NCBI RefSeq assembly: GCF_000379965.1
Contig: NZ_KB904327.1
Span: forward strand, 682,001 to 746,000
Direction: 5' to 3'
Length of the DNA: 64,000 nucleotides
Source of the DNA: Hoylesella nanceiensis DSM 19126 = JCM 15639
GTDB lineage: Bacteria > Bacteroidota > Bacteroidia > Bacteroidales > Bacteroidaceae
Numbering within the stretch: position 1 is the first letter of the stretch; each line of letters begins with the position of its first letter. Positions 1 to 9,172 of this stretch are shown piece after piece. The position numbers and the translations under genes are program-made. The notes beneath the pieces are model-generated. The model was not told the origin of the DNA. It saw only the letters and a list, made by a program, of their open reading frames with translations, and searched no databases.

Positions 1-699
1 GATATCATTTCGATTTTCTATGGTTTGATAAGAGATGCAAAGAGCAGCATCCATTTCAGTATTTTCCTTGATAGCTTTAGTGGGACAAGCGTCTAAACAC
101 AATCGACATCGTCCACATTTGCTTTCCATTGGCTCGTCATACTCTAACTCTACATCTAAGAATAGTTCTGCAAGGAAAAACATGCTACCAGCCTTTGGAA
201 TGATGAGTTGGCGATTTTTACCAATCCAACCCAAGCCTGCTTTAGCTGCCCAATAACGTTCTAGCACAGGAGCTGTGTCGCAAAAGATTCTAAATCGAGG
301 GTGTTCTGTTTGCAAAATTGGCTCACCTTCGGGCTCTGCAGGAACGAAATGAAGATTAGAAGCCAGCTGACGTAGCTTTGCTTTCACCACATCATGGTAG
401 TCGAGTCCATAGGCATAAGCAGCCAACTGATACTCGTCTTCAGGAATAAAAGAATGAGGCGTGTAATTAATAGCAAACGAAACGATACTTTTTAAGCCTG
501 GCATAAGTAGTCGAGGATCAAGTCGTTTCTCGGTATTGTTGTTCATATACTCCATACCTGCATACTTCTTATCCCCTAACCAACTACGAACATGCTCTTG
601 AGTAGCTTCATCTACTCGTTCAGCTCGTGCTATTCCACAGGCAAAAAAACCAAGACGTTGTGCCTCGGCTTTGATATCATTCGAAAGTTTTAAATTCAT
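1..699 (-). CDS. queG: Epoxyqueuosine reductase QueG, 3' part cut by the window edge
   Basis: The frame reads without a stop from the ATG at 699 to base 1 (233 residues). The core motif FCDTAPVLER (139-148) carries the presumed catalytic Asp141 and is followed by GWIGKN (157-162). A first 4Fe-4S cluster set CGRCRLCLDACP has cysteines 195, 198, 201 and 205, and Cys221 starts the second set. This is the QueG pattern: a cobalamin/Fe-S enzyme that reduces epoxyqueuosine to queuosine in tRNA. The rest of the second cluster and the C-terminus lie beyond the window. The first 23 bases overlap the end of the deacetylase gene, so the two are probably co-transcribed. Confidence 0.93.
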   Translation of the reverse strand, partial: MNLKLSNDIKAEAQRLGFFACGIARAERVDEATQEHVRSWLGDKKYAGMEYMNNNTEKRLDPRLLMPGLKSIVSFAINYTPHSFIPEDEYQLAAYAYGLDYHDVVKAKLRQLASNLHFVPAEPEGEPILQTEHPRFRIFCDTAPVLERYWAAKAGLGWIGKNRQLIIPKAGSMFFLAELFLDVELEYDEPMESKCGRCRLCLDACPTKAIKENTEMDAALCISYQTIENRNDI

Positions 700-1288
700 A
701 TCCTTGTGCCTTCAACCACTTTATAGCTTCGGGTAAAGCATATTTTAATTTCTCAATACTTTTCAAAGAGTCATGAAAAGTAATGATAGAGCCGTTTCGA
801 GCATATCGTTTTACATTGAGAAGAACGTCTTCTGCGGTCATCCATTTTGAATAATCACGAGTTACAAGGTCCCACATCACAATGCGATATTTACGTCCTA
901 ACCATGCATATTGGGTTAGTTTCATCCAACCATGTGGTGGTCTGAATAGGTGTGAACGTATATATGCGTTAGCCTTTTCGGTGTTGTAACTATACTCTTT
1001 GATCGAATGTCGGAACCCACTTATATGATTATAGGTGTGATTTCCTACCTGATGTCCTTCAGAAATAATTCTATCATACAGCTCTGGGTGCTTTCTTACG
1101 TTGTCGCCAACCATAAAGAAAGTAGCCTTAACCCCTTCTTCTTTCAGAATATCGAGTATAAAAGGAGTAGCTTCTGGTATGGGGCCATCGTCAAATGTCA
1201 AATAAACTGCATGCTCGTGCTTGTTCATTCGCCATGTTGCACGTGGATAAATCCACCTTAACCATTTTGCTGGCTGTTCTATAAACAT
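677..1288 (-). CDS. Polysaccharide deacetylase (NodB domain, CE4 family)
   Basis: A 203-residue single-domain protein with the NodB/CE4 motifs in order: TFDDGP (31-36, metal Asp34), HTYNH (84-88, metal histidines), RPPHG (116-120), an MWD segment (138-140) and FHDS (171-174, catalytic His). Members remove N- or O-acetyl groups from peptidoglycan or other polysaccharides. There is no signal peptide or membrane anchor, which is unusual for an envelope enzyme and is also seen in small intracellular relatives. Its 3' end overlaps the start of queG by 23 bp. The substrate cannot be read from sequence. Confidence 0.88.
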   Translation of the reverse strand: MFIEQPAKWLRWIYPRATWRMNKHEHAVYLTFDDGPIPEATPFILDILKEEGVKATFFMVGDNVRKHPELYDRIISEGHQVGNHTYNHISGFRHSIKEYSYNTEKANAYIRSHLFRPPHGWMKLTQYAWLGRKYRIVMWDLVTRDYSKWMTAEDVLLNVKRYARNGSIITFHDSLKSIEKLKYALPEAIKWLKAQGYEFKTFE

Positions 1289-1558
1289 ATATAATTATTT
1301 CTTGCTTTCTTGTTTTAGTACAACTCAAAGAATAAGATTTAGTACTAAAGCATTACGCCCTTTAGGGCAGAATGATGATTGTATCACTTTTAAGATTACA
1401 CCCATTTATATATAGGCTATCTCATTTCAACATTCACCTTGTATATACTAAAACCTAACTTGTTATTCCTGAGTATAAAAAGGTTGGTGATTCTAACAAG
1501 AAGGCTATTCTTTTGAGATACAAAGAACAACAACTTCGTGTTAGAATCATCAACTATA
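1289..1558. other. Intergenic gap with degenerate 22-bp repeat-like units
   Basis: This gap lies between the end of the DUF2723 gene and the start of the deacetylase gene. At 1349-1370 and 1371-1392 two consecutive 22-bp blocks begin AGCATTAC and AATGATG, like units of the repeat family described elsewhere in the window. The match is weak after the first half. A short GCCC-TTTA-GGGC hairpin sits at 1357-1368. No gene is visible. Confidence 0.35.
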
Positions 1559-4500
1559 TTAATTTGTTGAGTCGCTAACTGCAGTCATATCAGGTGCAGT
1601 TGGAGCGCCACCCCACATTTGAGAAGCGTTAGAACCCAATCGCTTTACAGCAATACTACGCATTGAAAGGAGGTCTTTTGCCCATCTTTCGGCAATCTTA
1701 CCATCAACCATTTCCATTACCTTGTAGGTATCTTCTAAGATAAGGAATTGTGTTGCAATATCGTTTTGTGATAAATAAAGCATGTTATCATTTAGTGATA
1801 GATACCAACCAAGATATTGATAAGCATCTTTCCACACTCCATTTAAGTATTCTGTTGCCTTTGCTTTGTTTCCAACAATTGCATAAGCACGACCTAACTC
1901 GCTTGCTCCACTGATGTAAGTAAGTGGTACATTGTATGCAGAAATTTCTTTGTCAGCCTTCTCAAGTACCTTTATTGCACGAGCCTTGTCGTTCTCTGCA
2001 ATTAGATGAGTTGCCAACTGAGCGAACAAACGACGATGAGTGTAACACATACGCATCACTGTTTCGTCGAGGTAAATACCCTTCTTAGATAGTCCGCCAT
2101 AACGATAACGAGTCATAAGGTTGCGATAAACCTTATCAGTGTCAAAGTTCTTAGCTCCTGGTTTGTTTGTTGTGAAAGGAGTAATGCGATTTGCAAGTCC
2201 TTCTGTTACAAAATTATCACCAAGATTCATATAGTTTTCTTGACCCACAGTACTTGCAACATAAACAGGACGAACCCAGTTACTGTTAGCGATAATCTCT
2301 AACATCATAAGGTCTCCCTTATACAATGCACGCTTACCTGCAAGCGAAATAACCATCTTATCGGGAATAGAATCGCCTTGAAGCATCATTCCACTGCGAC
2401 GAACAGCATCTTTATCTACTTTCACATAAAGTGTGTCTGTAGGAATAATTCGCATGTCTTTATCTTTTGAAAGTACCCAATATTTCATGATATTCTTCAC
2501 TTCAAATGGATCATCTCCAAAGCGTTGACGTGCTTCTTCGGGATGTTCTTTAAAGAATTGAAGTACTTGTGCTTTTGCAGATGGTTGTACTTCGATATAT
2601 GAATTGGTTCCTTCTACATAATCAAGACGTTTCCAAGAGATTGGAAGAGCTGGTGATTGGTAAGCTGGACGCTTCATTTGATCGATGTACCAATCGGTTT
2701 GTAGGTAGCTAAGATTACATACACGAGCATCTGTACGCTTTCCTTCTACTTCTTGATTATACCACAATGGGAAGGTATCGTTATCACCATTAGTGAAGAC
2801 AATTGGTGCACCTTCGTCTTGAAGAGTCATTAAATAGTTATCACCAAAGTCTCTACAAGTGTATCTTCCACTACGATCGTGGTCGTCCCATGTTTGAGAT
2901 ACCATTTGAATTGGCACCATCAATGCAAGTAAGCTGATGACTGCAGCAACAAGGGTATTATCTTTATTCAACTTACGAGTTAAAAGGTCGTATAGTGCTA
3001 TAACACCTAATCCGCACCAAATAGCAAATGCATAGAACGAACCTGCATAAGCATAATCTCGTTCACGAACCTGCATTGGAGTTTGGTTGAGGTAAATTAC
3101 AATAGCTAAACCTGTCATAAAGAAGAGGAAGAATACTACCCAGAACTGACGAATACCACGTTTTCCTTTATAAGCTTGCCAGAATAAACCAATCAAGCCC
3201 AATAAAAGTGGAAGACAATAGAATACGTTGTGCCCCTTGTTTTCTTTTAATGTATCAGGGAGTTTACTTTGATCGCCAAGACGCCAGTTATCAAACCAAC
3301 TGATACCTGTGATCCAGTTGCCATGCTCTAACTCGCCATTTCCTTGTATATCGTTTTGTCTTCCTGCGAAGTTCCACATGAAATAGCGCCAATACATAAA
3401 GTTGCACTGGTATGAAATGAAGAATCTTAGATTCTCTAATTGGGTTGGCATCTTCACCATCACACTCTCTCCGCAACGGTCATAAGGTGTTTCTGTGCCT
3501 TCTACTCCACCCATCCACGATTCATAAGCATCTGCATGAGATGAACTATACATACGTGGGAAGAGCATATTTTGTGCATATATGTACTTATCTTTGGTAC
3601 CTGCAACAAAATAAGCATCTTTTTCGTCTTTCGATTCTTTTTCTTTTCTTTGATAAATGGGTGCTCCCTTCTTTACACGAGGAATACACATACCATCTTT
3701 TACATCAAGAGCTGGCTGTGACTGATAAGCTTGTCCGTATAATAAAGGACGATCTCCGTATTGCTCACGGCTGAGATAGTTACCTAAAGTGAAGATATCT
3801 TCAGGAGAGTTCTGGTCCATTGGAGGGTTAGCAGACGAACGAATAACAATCAGTGCGTATGAAGAATAGCCAATCATAAGCATCAACATACAAAGAAGCA
3901 TTGTGTTCTTTATGCGCAAAGACACAAATGGAACTCTCTTTTTATCTACTGTTTTGCCATAGTTTAGAGCGAAATAAAGTACAACAAGCACAATGAATCC
4001 AATGATTGCTGCACTTATTCCATTGCCATAGAAAGGTATACCAAGCATTCCTACTGATGCAACAAAAAGTAAGTTGGCACGTTTTTCATTCTTACCTTGG
4101 TAAGTTTCATAAACTGCCCACACAACTGTTGCGATAAGAAGAATGATATAAATAATTTCACCTGTATTGAAAGGACAATGTAATACGTTTACGAAGAAAA
4201 GCTCGAAACAACCTCCAACAGTGATAATTCCAGGTACTACACCATATAACACTCCTGCAACAATAACAAAAGAAGCAAGTAGTGCTACCAAAGAACCTTT
4301 CACATCGATTGAAGGGAACTTACGATATGCATATACAAGGACAATTGCTGGAAGGCACAAGAGGTTTAGGAGGTGCACACCAATACTCAATCCTGTCATA
4401 TACATTATTAATATGAGCCATCTATCGCTATGTGGTTGGTCTGCTTGGTCTTCCCATTTTAGAATCATCCAAAATACGATTGCGGTGAAAGCAGACGAAT

Positions 4501-4945
4501 AAGCATATACTTCTGCCTCAACTGCTGAGAACCAAAAGGTATCACTAAAGGCATAAATAAGCGCACCCACAACCCCTGAAGCCTCAACGGCTATGAACTT
4601 AGCGGTGGTGAGTTCTTCCCAAGTATTGATAACTAACTTACGTGCAAGGTGTGTTATCGACCAGAATAGGAACAGAATTGTTGCTGCACTAAACAATGCA
4701 CTCATCACATTAACCATCTTTGCTACCTGAGAAGGGTCGCTAGTTAGCTGAGTGAATAGGTTAGCTGTAAGCATAAAGAAAGGTGCCCCTGGTGGGTGTC
4801 CGACTTCTAATTTATAACCTGTTGTAATGAATTCGGGACAATCCCAAAAGCTTGCTGTGGGTTCAATGGTTGAGCAATACACAAAGGCTGCAATAAAAAA
4901 TACAACCCAACCCAACGCATTGTCTACTAAACGATATTGTTTCAT
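1559..4945 (-). CDS. DUF2723 (TMEM260-like) membrane glycosyltransferase with TPR-like tail
   Basis: A 1128-residue protein. The N-terminal half has many hydrophobic segments and, near residues 28-52, the conserved acidic stretch around FWDCPEF followed by GHPPGAPFF, the hallmark of DUF2723. Related proteins are GT-C-fold enzymes using lipid-linked sugars, such as protein O-mannosyltransferase-like TMEM260. In Bacteroidota they are thought to act in envelope or protein glycosylation. The C-terminal 250 residues look soluble and TPR-like (alanine-rich helical pairs near 990-1090). The gene is monocistronic with its own strong promoter. Acceptor and sugar are unknown. Confidence 0.85.
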   Translation of the reverse strand: MKQYRLVDNALGWVVFFIAAFVYCSTIEPTASFWDCPEFITTGYKLEVGHPPGAPFFMLTANLFTQLTSDPSQVAKMVNVMSALFSAATILFLFWSITHLARKLVINTWEELTTAKFIAVEASGVVGALIYAFSDTFWFSAVEAEVYAYSSAFTAIVFWMILKWEDQADQPHSDRWLILIMYMTGLSIGVHLLNLLCLPAIVLVYAYRKFPSIDVKGSLVALLASFVIVAGVLYGVVPGIITVGGCFELFFVNVLHCPFNTGEIIYIILLIATVVWAVYETYQGKNEKRANLLFVASVGMLGIPFYGNGISAAIIGFIVLVVLYFALNYGKTVDKKRVPFVSLRIKNTMLLCMLMLMIGYSSYALIVIRSSANPPMDQNSPEDIFTLGNYLSREQYGDRPLLYGQAYQSQPALDVKDGMCIPRVKKGAPIYQRKEKESKDEKDAYFVAGTKDKYIYAQNMLFPRMYSSSHADAYESWMGGVEGTETPYDRCGESVMVKMPTQLENLRFFISYQCNFMYWRYFMWNFAGRQNDIQGNGELEHGNWITGISWFDNWRLGDQSKLPDTLKENKGHNVFYCLPLLLGLIGLFWQAYKGKRGIRQFWVVFFLFFMTGLAIVIYLNQTPMQVRERDYAYAGSFYAFAIWCGLGVIALYDLLTRKLNKDNTLVAAVISLLALMVPIQMVSQTWDDHDRSGRYTCRDFGDNYLMTLQDEGAPIVFTNGDNDTFPLWYNQEVEGKRTDARVCNLSYLQTDWYIDQMKRPAYQSPALPISWKRLDYVEGTNSYIEVQPSAKAQVLQFFKEHPEEARQRFGDDPFEVKNIMKYWVLSKDKDMRIIPTDTLYVKVDKDAVRRSGMMLQGDSIPDKMVISLAGKRALYKGDLMMLEIIANSNWVRPVYVASTVGQENYMNLGDNFVTEGLANRITPFTTNKPGAKNFDTDKVYRNLMTRYRYGGLSKKGIYLDETVMRMCYTHRRLFAQLATHLIAENDKARAIKVLEKADKEISAYNVPLTYISGASELGRAYAIVGNKAKATEYLNGVWKDAYQYLGWYLSLNDNMLYLSQNDIATQFLILEDTYKVMEMVDGKIAERWAKDLLSMRSIAVKRLGSNASQMWGGAPTAPDMTAVSDSTN

Positions 4946-4996
4946 TTCGCCTTTTAGTTTGTTAATTTAAGCGTTTCTCAAAATTATAATTTCTTG

Positions 4997-5027
4997 CAAA
5001 GTTAGGAAAAAGCAAATATAAAACAAA
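4997..5027 (-). promoter_or_regulatory. Bacteroidota promoter for the DUF2723 gene
   Basis: On the minus strand TTTG (5027-5024), a 19-bp spacer and TAACTTTG (5004-4997) give an exact -33/-7 match. The start codon is at 4945, so the leader is about 45 nt. Confidence 0.8.
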
Positions 5028-5353
5028 GTATTACATCGAGTTTTTAAACAAATATATTGGTTTTCACCTTATTTATATGTAAGAGTATGAGCTCGATGTG
5101 GGTTGAAAGGGGGAAGAAAAGAGGATATACTATTAAAATTAAATTATGAGAAAAGATATTCTATTACTACTTAAGCCTTAACAAAACGAATATACCAATA
5201 ACATTATAAATCCTAATTTATATTCTTTTTCTCCAGCCCAAAAGAACAAATATAAAAAACGCCTGATACTGGTTTACAACATCCAACATCCATAAAATAA
5301 CAAACATCTATAAACATTTAAAGGTTTTATGCTTCACAAATAGAGTCAATTCC

Positions 5354-5384
5354 TTTGATTATATTATTTTTTTCCGTATATTTG
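5354..5384 (+). promoter_or_regulatory. Promoter of the polysaccharide cluster
   Basis: TTTG (5354-5357), a 19-bp spacer and TATATTTG (5377-5384) match the Bacteroidota -33/-7 consensus exactly. Transcription would start near 5391, leaving a leader of about 270 nt before glf. No UpxY-type antiterminator gene is present. A copy of ATAGAGTCAA (5340-5349) ends 4 bp upstream of the -33 element. Confidence 0.82.
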
Positions 5385-5522
5385 CAAACGAAGAATTACT
5401 CAAGAGGTGTCTTCATATTCAAACAAAAGAACCAATAGAACAAAGCTTTAAACTAATGACTAGCACTATATCTGAGTAACAACACTTAGATTTAAATTCT
5501 AAGACATATATTCTACTCACTT

Positions 5523-5672
5523 ATGAGTGATATAATCAATTACTTGCTTTCAGATATACGTAACAAAAAGTTAGAAAAAAGAAGAAAAGTAACTAAAAAG
5601 ATAAGGGTAACATTATCTTCAAAACAAATAAAAAGTAGAAATTTCAATAAGAAGATACTATATGAAATATGA
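5523..5672 (+). CDS. Possible 49-residue basic leader peptide overlapping glf start
   Basis: An ATG at 5523 opens a 49-codon frame ending in TGA at 5670-5672, overlapping the first codons of glf (ATG 5662) by 11 bp in another frame. The product is very basic (a KKLEKRRKVTKK core) with no membrane segment or recognised domain. There is no Shine-Dalgarno site, which is normal here. It is the only notable ORF in the long leader. It could be a small gene, a leader peptide coupled to glf translation, or chance in AT-rich DNA. I favour doubt. Confidence 0.25.
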   Translation: MSDIINYLLSDIRNKKLEKRRKVTKKIRVTLSSKQIKSRNFNKKILYEI

Positions 5673-6786
5673 TTATTTAATTGTAGGCTCAGGTTTATTT
5701 GGTGCAACCTTTGCGTATTTTGCACATAAACAAGGTAAAAAATGTTTAGTTATAGACAAACGTCCACAACTAGGAGGAAATCTGTATTGCGAAGAAAAAG
5801 AAGGAATAAATATTCATAAATATGGCGCCCACATATTCCACACACACAGTAAACGAGTATGGGAATTTGTAAATTCATTGGTAGAATTTAATAGGTATAC
5901 AAATTCTCCTGTTGCAAATTATCTGGGACAATTATACAACTTGCCTTTTAATATGAACACATTTTATCAAATGTGGGGAACTAAAACACCAGAAGAAGCA
6001 AGTGCAAAAATTGAAGAACAAAGACAAGAAGCTCTAAAAAAGATAAATGAAGCAGGAATTAAAGAGCCTAGAAATCTAGAAGAACAAGCTCTTCTTCTTA
6101 TTGGGAAAGATATATACGAGAAACTAATTAAAGGTTATACAGAAAAGCAATGGGGAAGAAAATGCACTGATCTACCTGCATTTATAATAAAACGTCTCCC
6201 AGTCCGCTTTGTTTTCGACAACAATTATTTTAATGACAAATATCAAGGAATTCCTGTTGGAGGTTATAATAAACTGATCGATGCTCTATTAGAAGGTGTT
6301 GAGACTAAAGTCAATACAGACTATTTCGAAGATAGAGAATATTGGAATAATATTGCTGAAAAAATCGTATTTACAGGGAAAATTGATAAATATTTTGATT
6401 ATCAATTTGGAAAATTAGAGTATCGTACTGTTAGATTTGAGGAAGAAATCCTTGACGAGGCAAACTATCAAGGCAATGCGGTTGTTAATTATACTGAAAG
6501 CAATATTCCTTATACACGAATTATCGAACATAAACATTTTGAGAAGTTCGGTCAAGAGGTTTATGAAACAAATAAGACTGTCATTTCAAAAGAGTATTCA
6601 ACAGAATGGAAACCAGGCATGGAACCTTATTATCCTGTAAATGATGAGCGTAATACAAAACTATATCAAGAATATAAGAAATTGGCAGATAAAGAAACAA
6701 ACGTTGTATTTGGAGGTAGACTTGCTGAATACAAGTATTATGATATGGCTCCAATAATTGATCAAGTAATGAAAATGTTTGAATAA
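5662..6786 (+). CDS. glf: UDP-galactopyranose mutase
   Basis: A 374-residue flavoprotein. The FAD-binding Rossmann motif GSGLFG (9-14) is followed by the acidic end of beta-2 and GGNLY. The family motif YGAHIFHTH follows near residue 54, and the GIPVGGYNKLID segment lies near 211-222. It converts UDP-galactopyranose to UDP-galactofuranose in the cytoplasm. As the first gene of the cluster it implies galactofuranose in the polymer. The start at 5662 gives the canonical MKYDYLIVGSG N-terminus. The next gene begins 14 bp downstream. Confidence 0.95.
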   Translation: MKYDYLIVGSGLFGATFAYFAHKQGKKCLVIDKRPQLGGNLYCEEKEGINIHKYGAHIFHTHSKRVWEFVNSLVEFNRYTNSPVANYLGQLYNLPFNMNTFYQMWGTKTPEEASAKIEEQRQEALKKINEAGIKEPRNLEEQALLLIGKDIYEKLIKGYTEKQWGRKCTDLPAFIIKRLPVRFVFDNNYFNDKYQGIPVGGYNKLIDALLEGVETKVNTDYFEDREYWNNIAEKIVFTGKIDKYFDYQFGKLEYRTVRFEEEILDEANYQGNAVVNYTESNIPYTRIIEHKHFEKFGQEVYETNKTVISKEYSTEWKPGMEPYYPVNDERNTKLYQEYKKLADKETNVVFGGRLAEYKYYDMAPIIDQVMKMFE

Positions 6787-6800
6787 AATCAATAATCTTC

Positions 6801-8240
6801 ATGTCTCAACCTACACTCAAAAAGAATTTAATATTGAGTACTGCTTATGAAATACTTAATATTATTACCCCTTTCATTACAGCACCTTATATTGCACGAG
6901 TCTTAGGAGCTGATGGAATTGGTATTTATAGTTACACCAATTCCATACAACTATACTTTGCAATGTTTGCAGCTTTAGGCATTATGTCATACGGAAAGAG
7001 AGAGATTGCAAGGAATAGAGACAACATGCTTGAGAAAAGTCGTTTGTTTATTGAGTTAGAAATTCTGTTACTCTTTACAACTTCTATAATTCTTCTTGCA
7101 TGGTGTACATGGATTTTTATAACTCCAACATACAAGATATATTATCTAATTCTATCTTTTTCGTTATTAAATACTATTTTTGACATCTCCTGGTTTTATG
7201 CAGGCCTAGAAAGATTTCAATACATTGTTTATAGAAATACTTGTGTAAAAATTATTACTATCATCTTATTATTTACGATGATAAAAGAAGAGAGTGACCT
7301 TTGGAAGTATATTCTACTCGTAACAGGTTCCACATTTATAGGCTCTTTATCAATGTGGCTTCCTTTAAAAAGAGAAATAATATGGTTAAAGCCTAAATTA
7401 AAAAATATAAAGGTACACTTTAAAGAAACATTAGTATATTTCATTCCTGCAATTGCAACTTCAATATATACAATATTAAATAAAGTTCTTATTGGAGCAA
7501 TTACATCTAACCCAAGCGAAAATGGTTACTACGAACAAGCCACAAATATTATCAATATGGCAAAGTCAATAACCTTTTCCGCTTTAAATAGTGTATTAAC
7601 AGCTAGAGTTGCATATCTATTCATGCAAAATAAAATTACAGAAATCAAAGAAAGAATCAAAACGTCTATAGAGTTTATTCTTTTTATGGGCTTTGGATTA
7701 ACCTTTGGAATGATTGGTATCTCCAAGGTCTTTATTCCAATTTTCCTTGGACCTGGATATGATAAGACCGTAATTTTGTTACAACTTCTCTCTCCTATCA
7801 TACTCATTATAGGTATAAGTAATTGCCTAGGCTCCCACTATTATACTCCAGCTGGATATAGAGGAAGAAGTTCAAAGTATTTAATTGCAGGTTCTATTGC
7901 AAACTTAATTTTCAGTTTTTTGCTTATTCCAAATTTAATGAGTACAGGAGCTGTAATCAGTTCGCTTATTGCTGAATCACTTGTCACTATATTATATTTA
8001 AAATATTGTGATGGATTCTTAAGCTTTAAATTCCTTTTAAAGAGTAGTTGGAAAAAGCTACTTGCTGGTGGATTTATGCTTTTTGGAATGTATATAACAA
8101 TGCAAGTAATTAATAATAGATATATTGCATTAGGACTTATGTTTATGATTGGAGTCATAATATACATAGCTTCCTTATGGATTTTTAAAGACAAGTTTAT
8201 TAGAGTTATTGCATTAAACCTTATAAAAAAGAAATTATGA
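6801..8240 (+). CDS. wzx: Polysaccharide flippase, Wzx/RfbX type
   Basis: A 479-residue, strongly hydrophobic protein with about 12-14 membrane segments. Its N-terminus has the Wzx-type pattern (TAPYIARVLGADGIGIYSY near residues 27-45, then IMSYGKREIAR). Members flip undecaprenyl-pyrophosphate-linked repeat units across the inner membrane. Its stop overlaps the LicD start (ATGA), indicating coupling. With the EpsG-like protein downstream it makes a Wzx/Wzy-dependent pathway. Specificity cannot be told. Confidence 0.92.
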   Translation: MSQPTLKKNLILSTAYEILNIITPFITAPYIARVLGADGIGIYSYTNSIQLYFAMFAALGIMSYGKREIARNRDNMLEKSRLFIELEILLLFTTSIILLAWCTWIFITPTYKIYYLILSFSLLNTIFDISWFYAGLERFQYIVYRNTCVKIITIILLFTMIKEESDLWKYILLVTGSTFIGSLSMWLPLKREIIWLKPKLKNIKVHFKETLVYFIPAIATSIYTILNKVLIGAITSNPSENGYYEQATNIINMAKSITFSALNSVLTARVAYLFMQNKITEIKERIKTSIEFILFMGFGLTFGMIGISKVFIPIFLGPGYDKTVILLQLLSPIILIIGISNCLGSHYYTPAGYRGRSSKYLIAGSIANLIFSFLLIPNLMSTGAVISSLIAESLVTILYLKYCDGFLSFKFLLKSSWKKLLAGGFMLFGMYITMQVINNRYIALGLMFMIGVIIYIASLWIFKDKFIRVIALNLIKKKL

Positions 8241-9172
8241 TAAATTTAAAATTACATATTGACGAGTCATTTTATAAGGAAGAGACAAGGGATGGCTATA
8301 CTATTTCACCTGAAATGAAAAAGTTATGGGCTGTTGAACTAGATCTTTTAAATGAATTTATGAGCGTCTGTAAAAGAAATAATATTCGCTTTTCGGCTGA
8401 CGCTGGAACCATTTTGGGAGCTGTTCGACATAAAGGAATGATTCCTTGGGATGATGATATTGATGTTATGATGCTTAGAGAAGATTATGACAAGCTATGT
8501 AAAATTGCATCAAAAGAATTTACCTACCCCTATTTCTTTCAAACAGAAGATACTGACAAAGGCTCTTTAAGAGGTCATGCACAACTTAGGAATAGTGCTA
8601 CTACAGGCATCTTATACGCAGAAAAAGAATACAAATATAAATTTAACCAAGGTATTTTTATTGATATATTTCCTATAGAAAATCTTTCAGAAGACACGAA
8701 AGAAGTTGAACAACAGTGCAATCGAATTGCACTGTTAAGGAAGAAATATCTTAAATATGCCAATTGGACAGAAGAAAGATATGTACGCCCTCACAATAAG
8801 CTTAAAGCTTTTATAAAGAAAATATACTATATTCTTATGCAACCTTATGTAAGATACATTGAGAATCCTCATAAGATTTATAAGGAGTATGAGAAAGAAC
8901 TAACAAGATGTAAAGATACAAAGACATCAAAGATTTCAAAACTCGCATTAGGAAAATACGAAAATCGCCGCATATGGAATAGAAAAGATTTAGAAGAAAC
9001 AATCGAAGTTCCTTTTGAAATGCTAACAATTCCAATTCCTAAAGGCTACAAAAATATACTCGATACATTCTATGGGTCTTGGCAAGAATTTAAAATAGGC
9101 ACTTCAACTCATGGAGAGATTTTCTTTGATGTAAACAATTCATATCACAAATATATAAATGAAAAAGAATAA
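8237..9172 (+). CDS. LicD-family phosphotransferase
   Basis: A 311-residue protein with the LicD core GTILGAVRHKGMIPWDDDID (57-76), where the DDDID acidic cluster is the catalytic metal site of this nucleotidyltransferase-like fold. LicD proteins transfer phosphocholine, and the relatives fukutin and FKRP transfer ribitol-phosphate, from CDP-activated donors to glycans. No choline uptake or kinase gene is present. The TagD-like CTP transferase two genes downstream makes a CDP-polyol (glycerol) donor more likely. It overlaps both neighbours: 4 bp with wzx and 14 bp with the GDPD-like gene. Confidence 0.88.
   Translation: MINLKLHIDESFYKEETRDGYTISPEMKKLWAVELDLLNEFMSVCKRNNIRFSADAGTILGAVRHKGMIPWDDDIDVMMLREDYDKLCKIASKEFTYPYFFQTEDTDKGSLRGHAQLRNSATTGILYAEKEYKYKFNQGIFIDIFPIENLSEDTKEVEQQCNRIALLRKKYLKYANWTEERYVRPHNKLKAFIKKIYYILMQPYVRYIENPHKIYKEYEKELTRCKDTKTSKISKLALGKYENRRIWNRKDLEETIEVPFEMLTIPIPKGYKNILDTFYGSWQEFKIGTSTHGEIFFDVNNSYHKYINEKE

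Larger units (their letters stand above)
4946..5661. other. Divergent intergenic region: two promoters and a long leader
   Basis: This 716-bp AT-rich gap separates the minus-strand DUF2723 gene from the plus-strand polysaccharide cluster. It holds one good promoter for each side (4997-5027 minus, 5354-5384 plus), a copy of ATAGAGTCAA at 5340-5349, a small hairpin CTTAGA/TCTAAG near 5487-5505, and a possible 49-codon ORF at 5523-5672. I see nothing else between 5028 and 5339. Confidence 0.7.

Noticed and set aside
1349-1392. Clear repeat array in the queG/DUF2723 gap
   Set aside because: Only the first halves of the two units resemble the consensus; kept as degenerate, not counted as a main array.
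5354-5672. Invertible (phase-variable) promoter for the polysaccharide cluster
   Set aside because: I looked for inverted repeats flanking the promoter and found no convincing pair; the ATAGAGTCAA copy upstream has no inverted partner downstream of the promoter.
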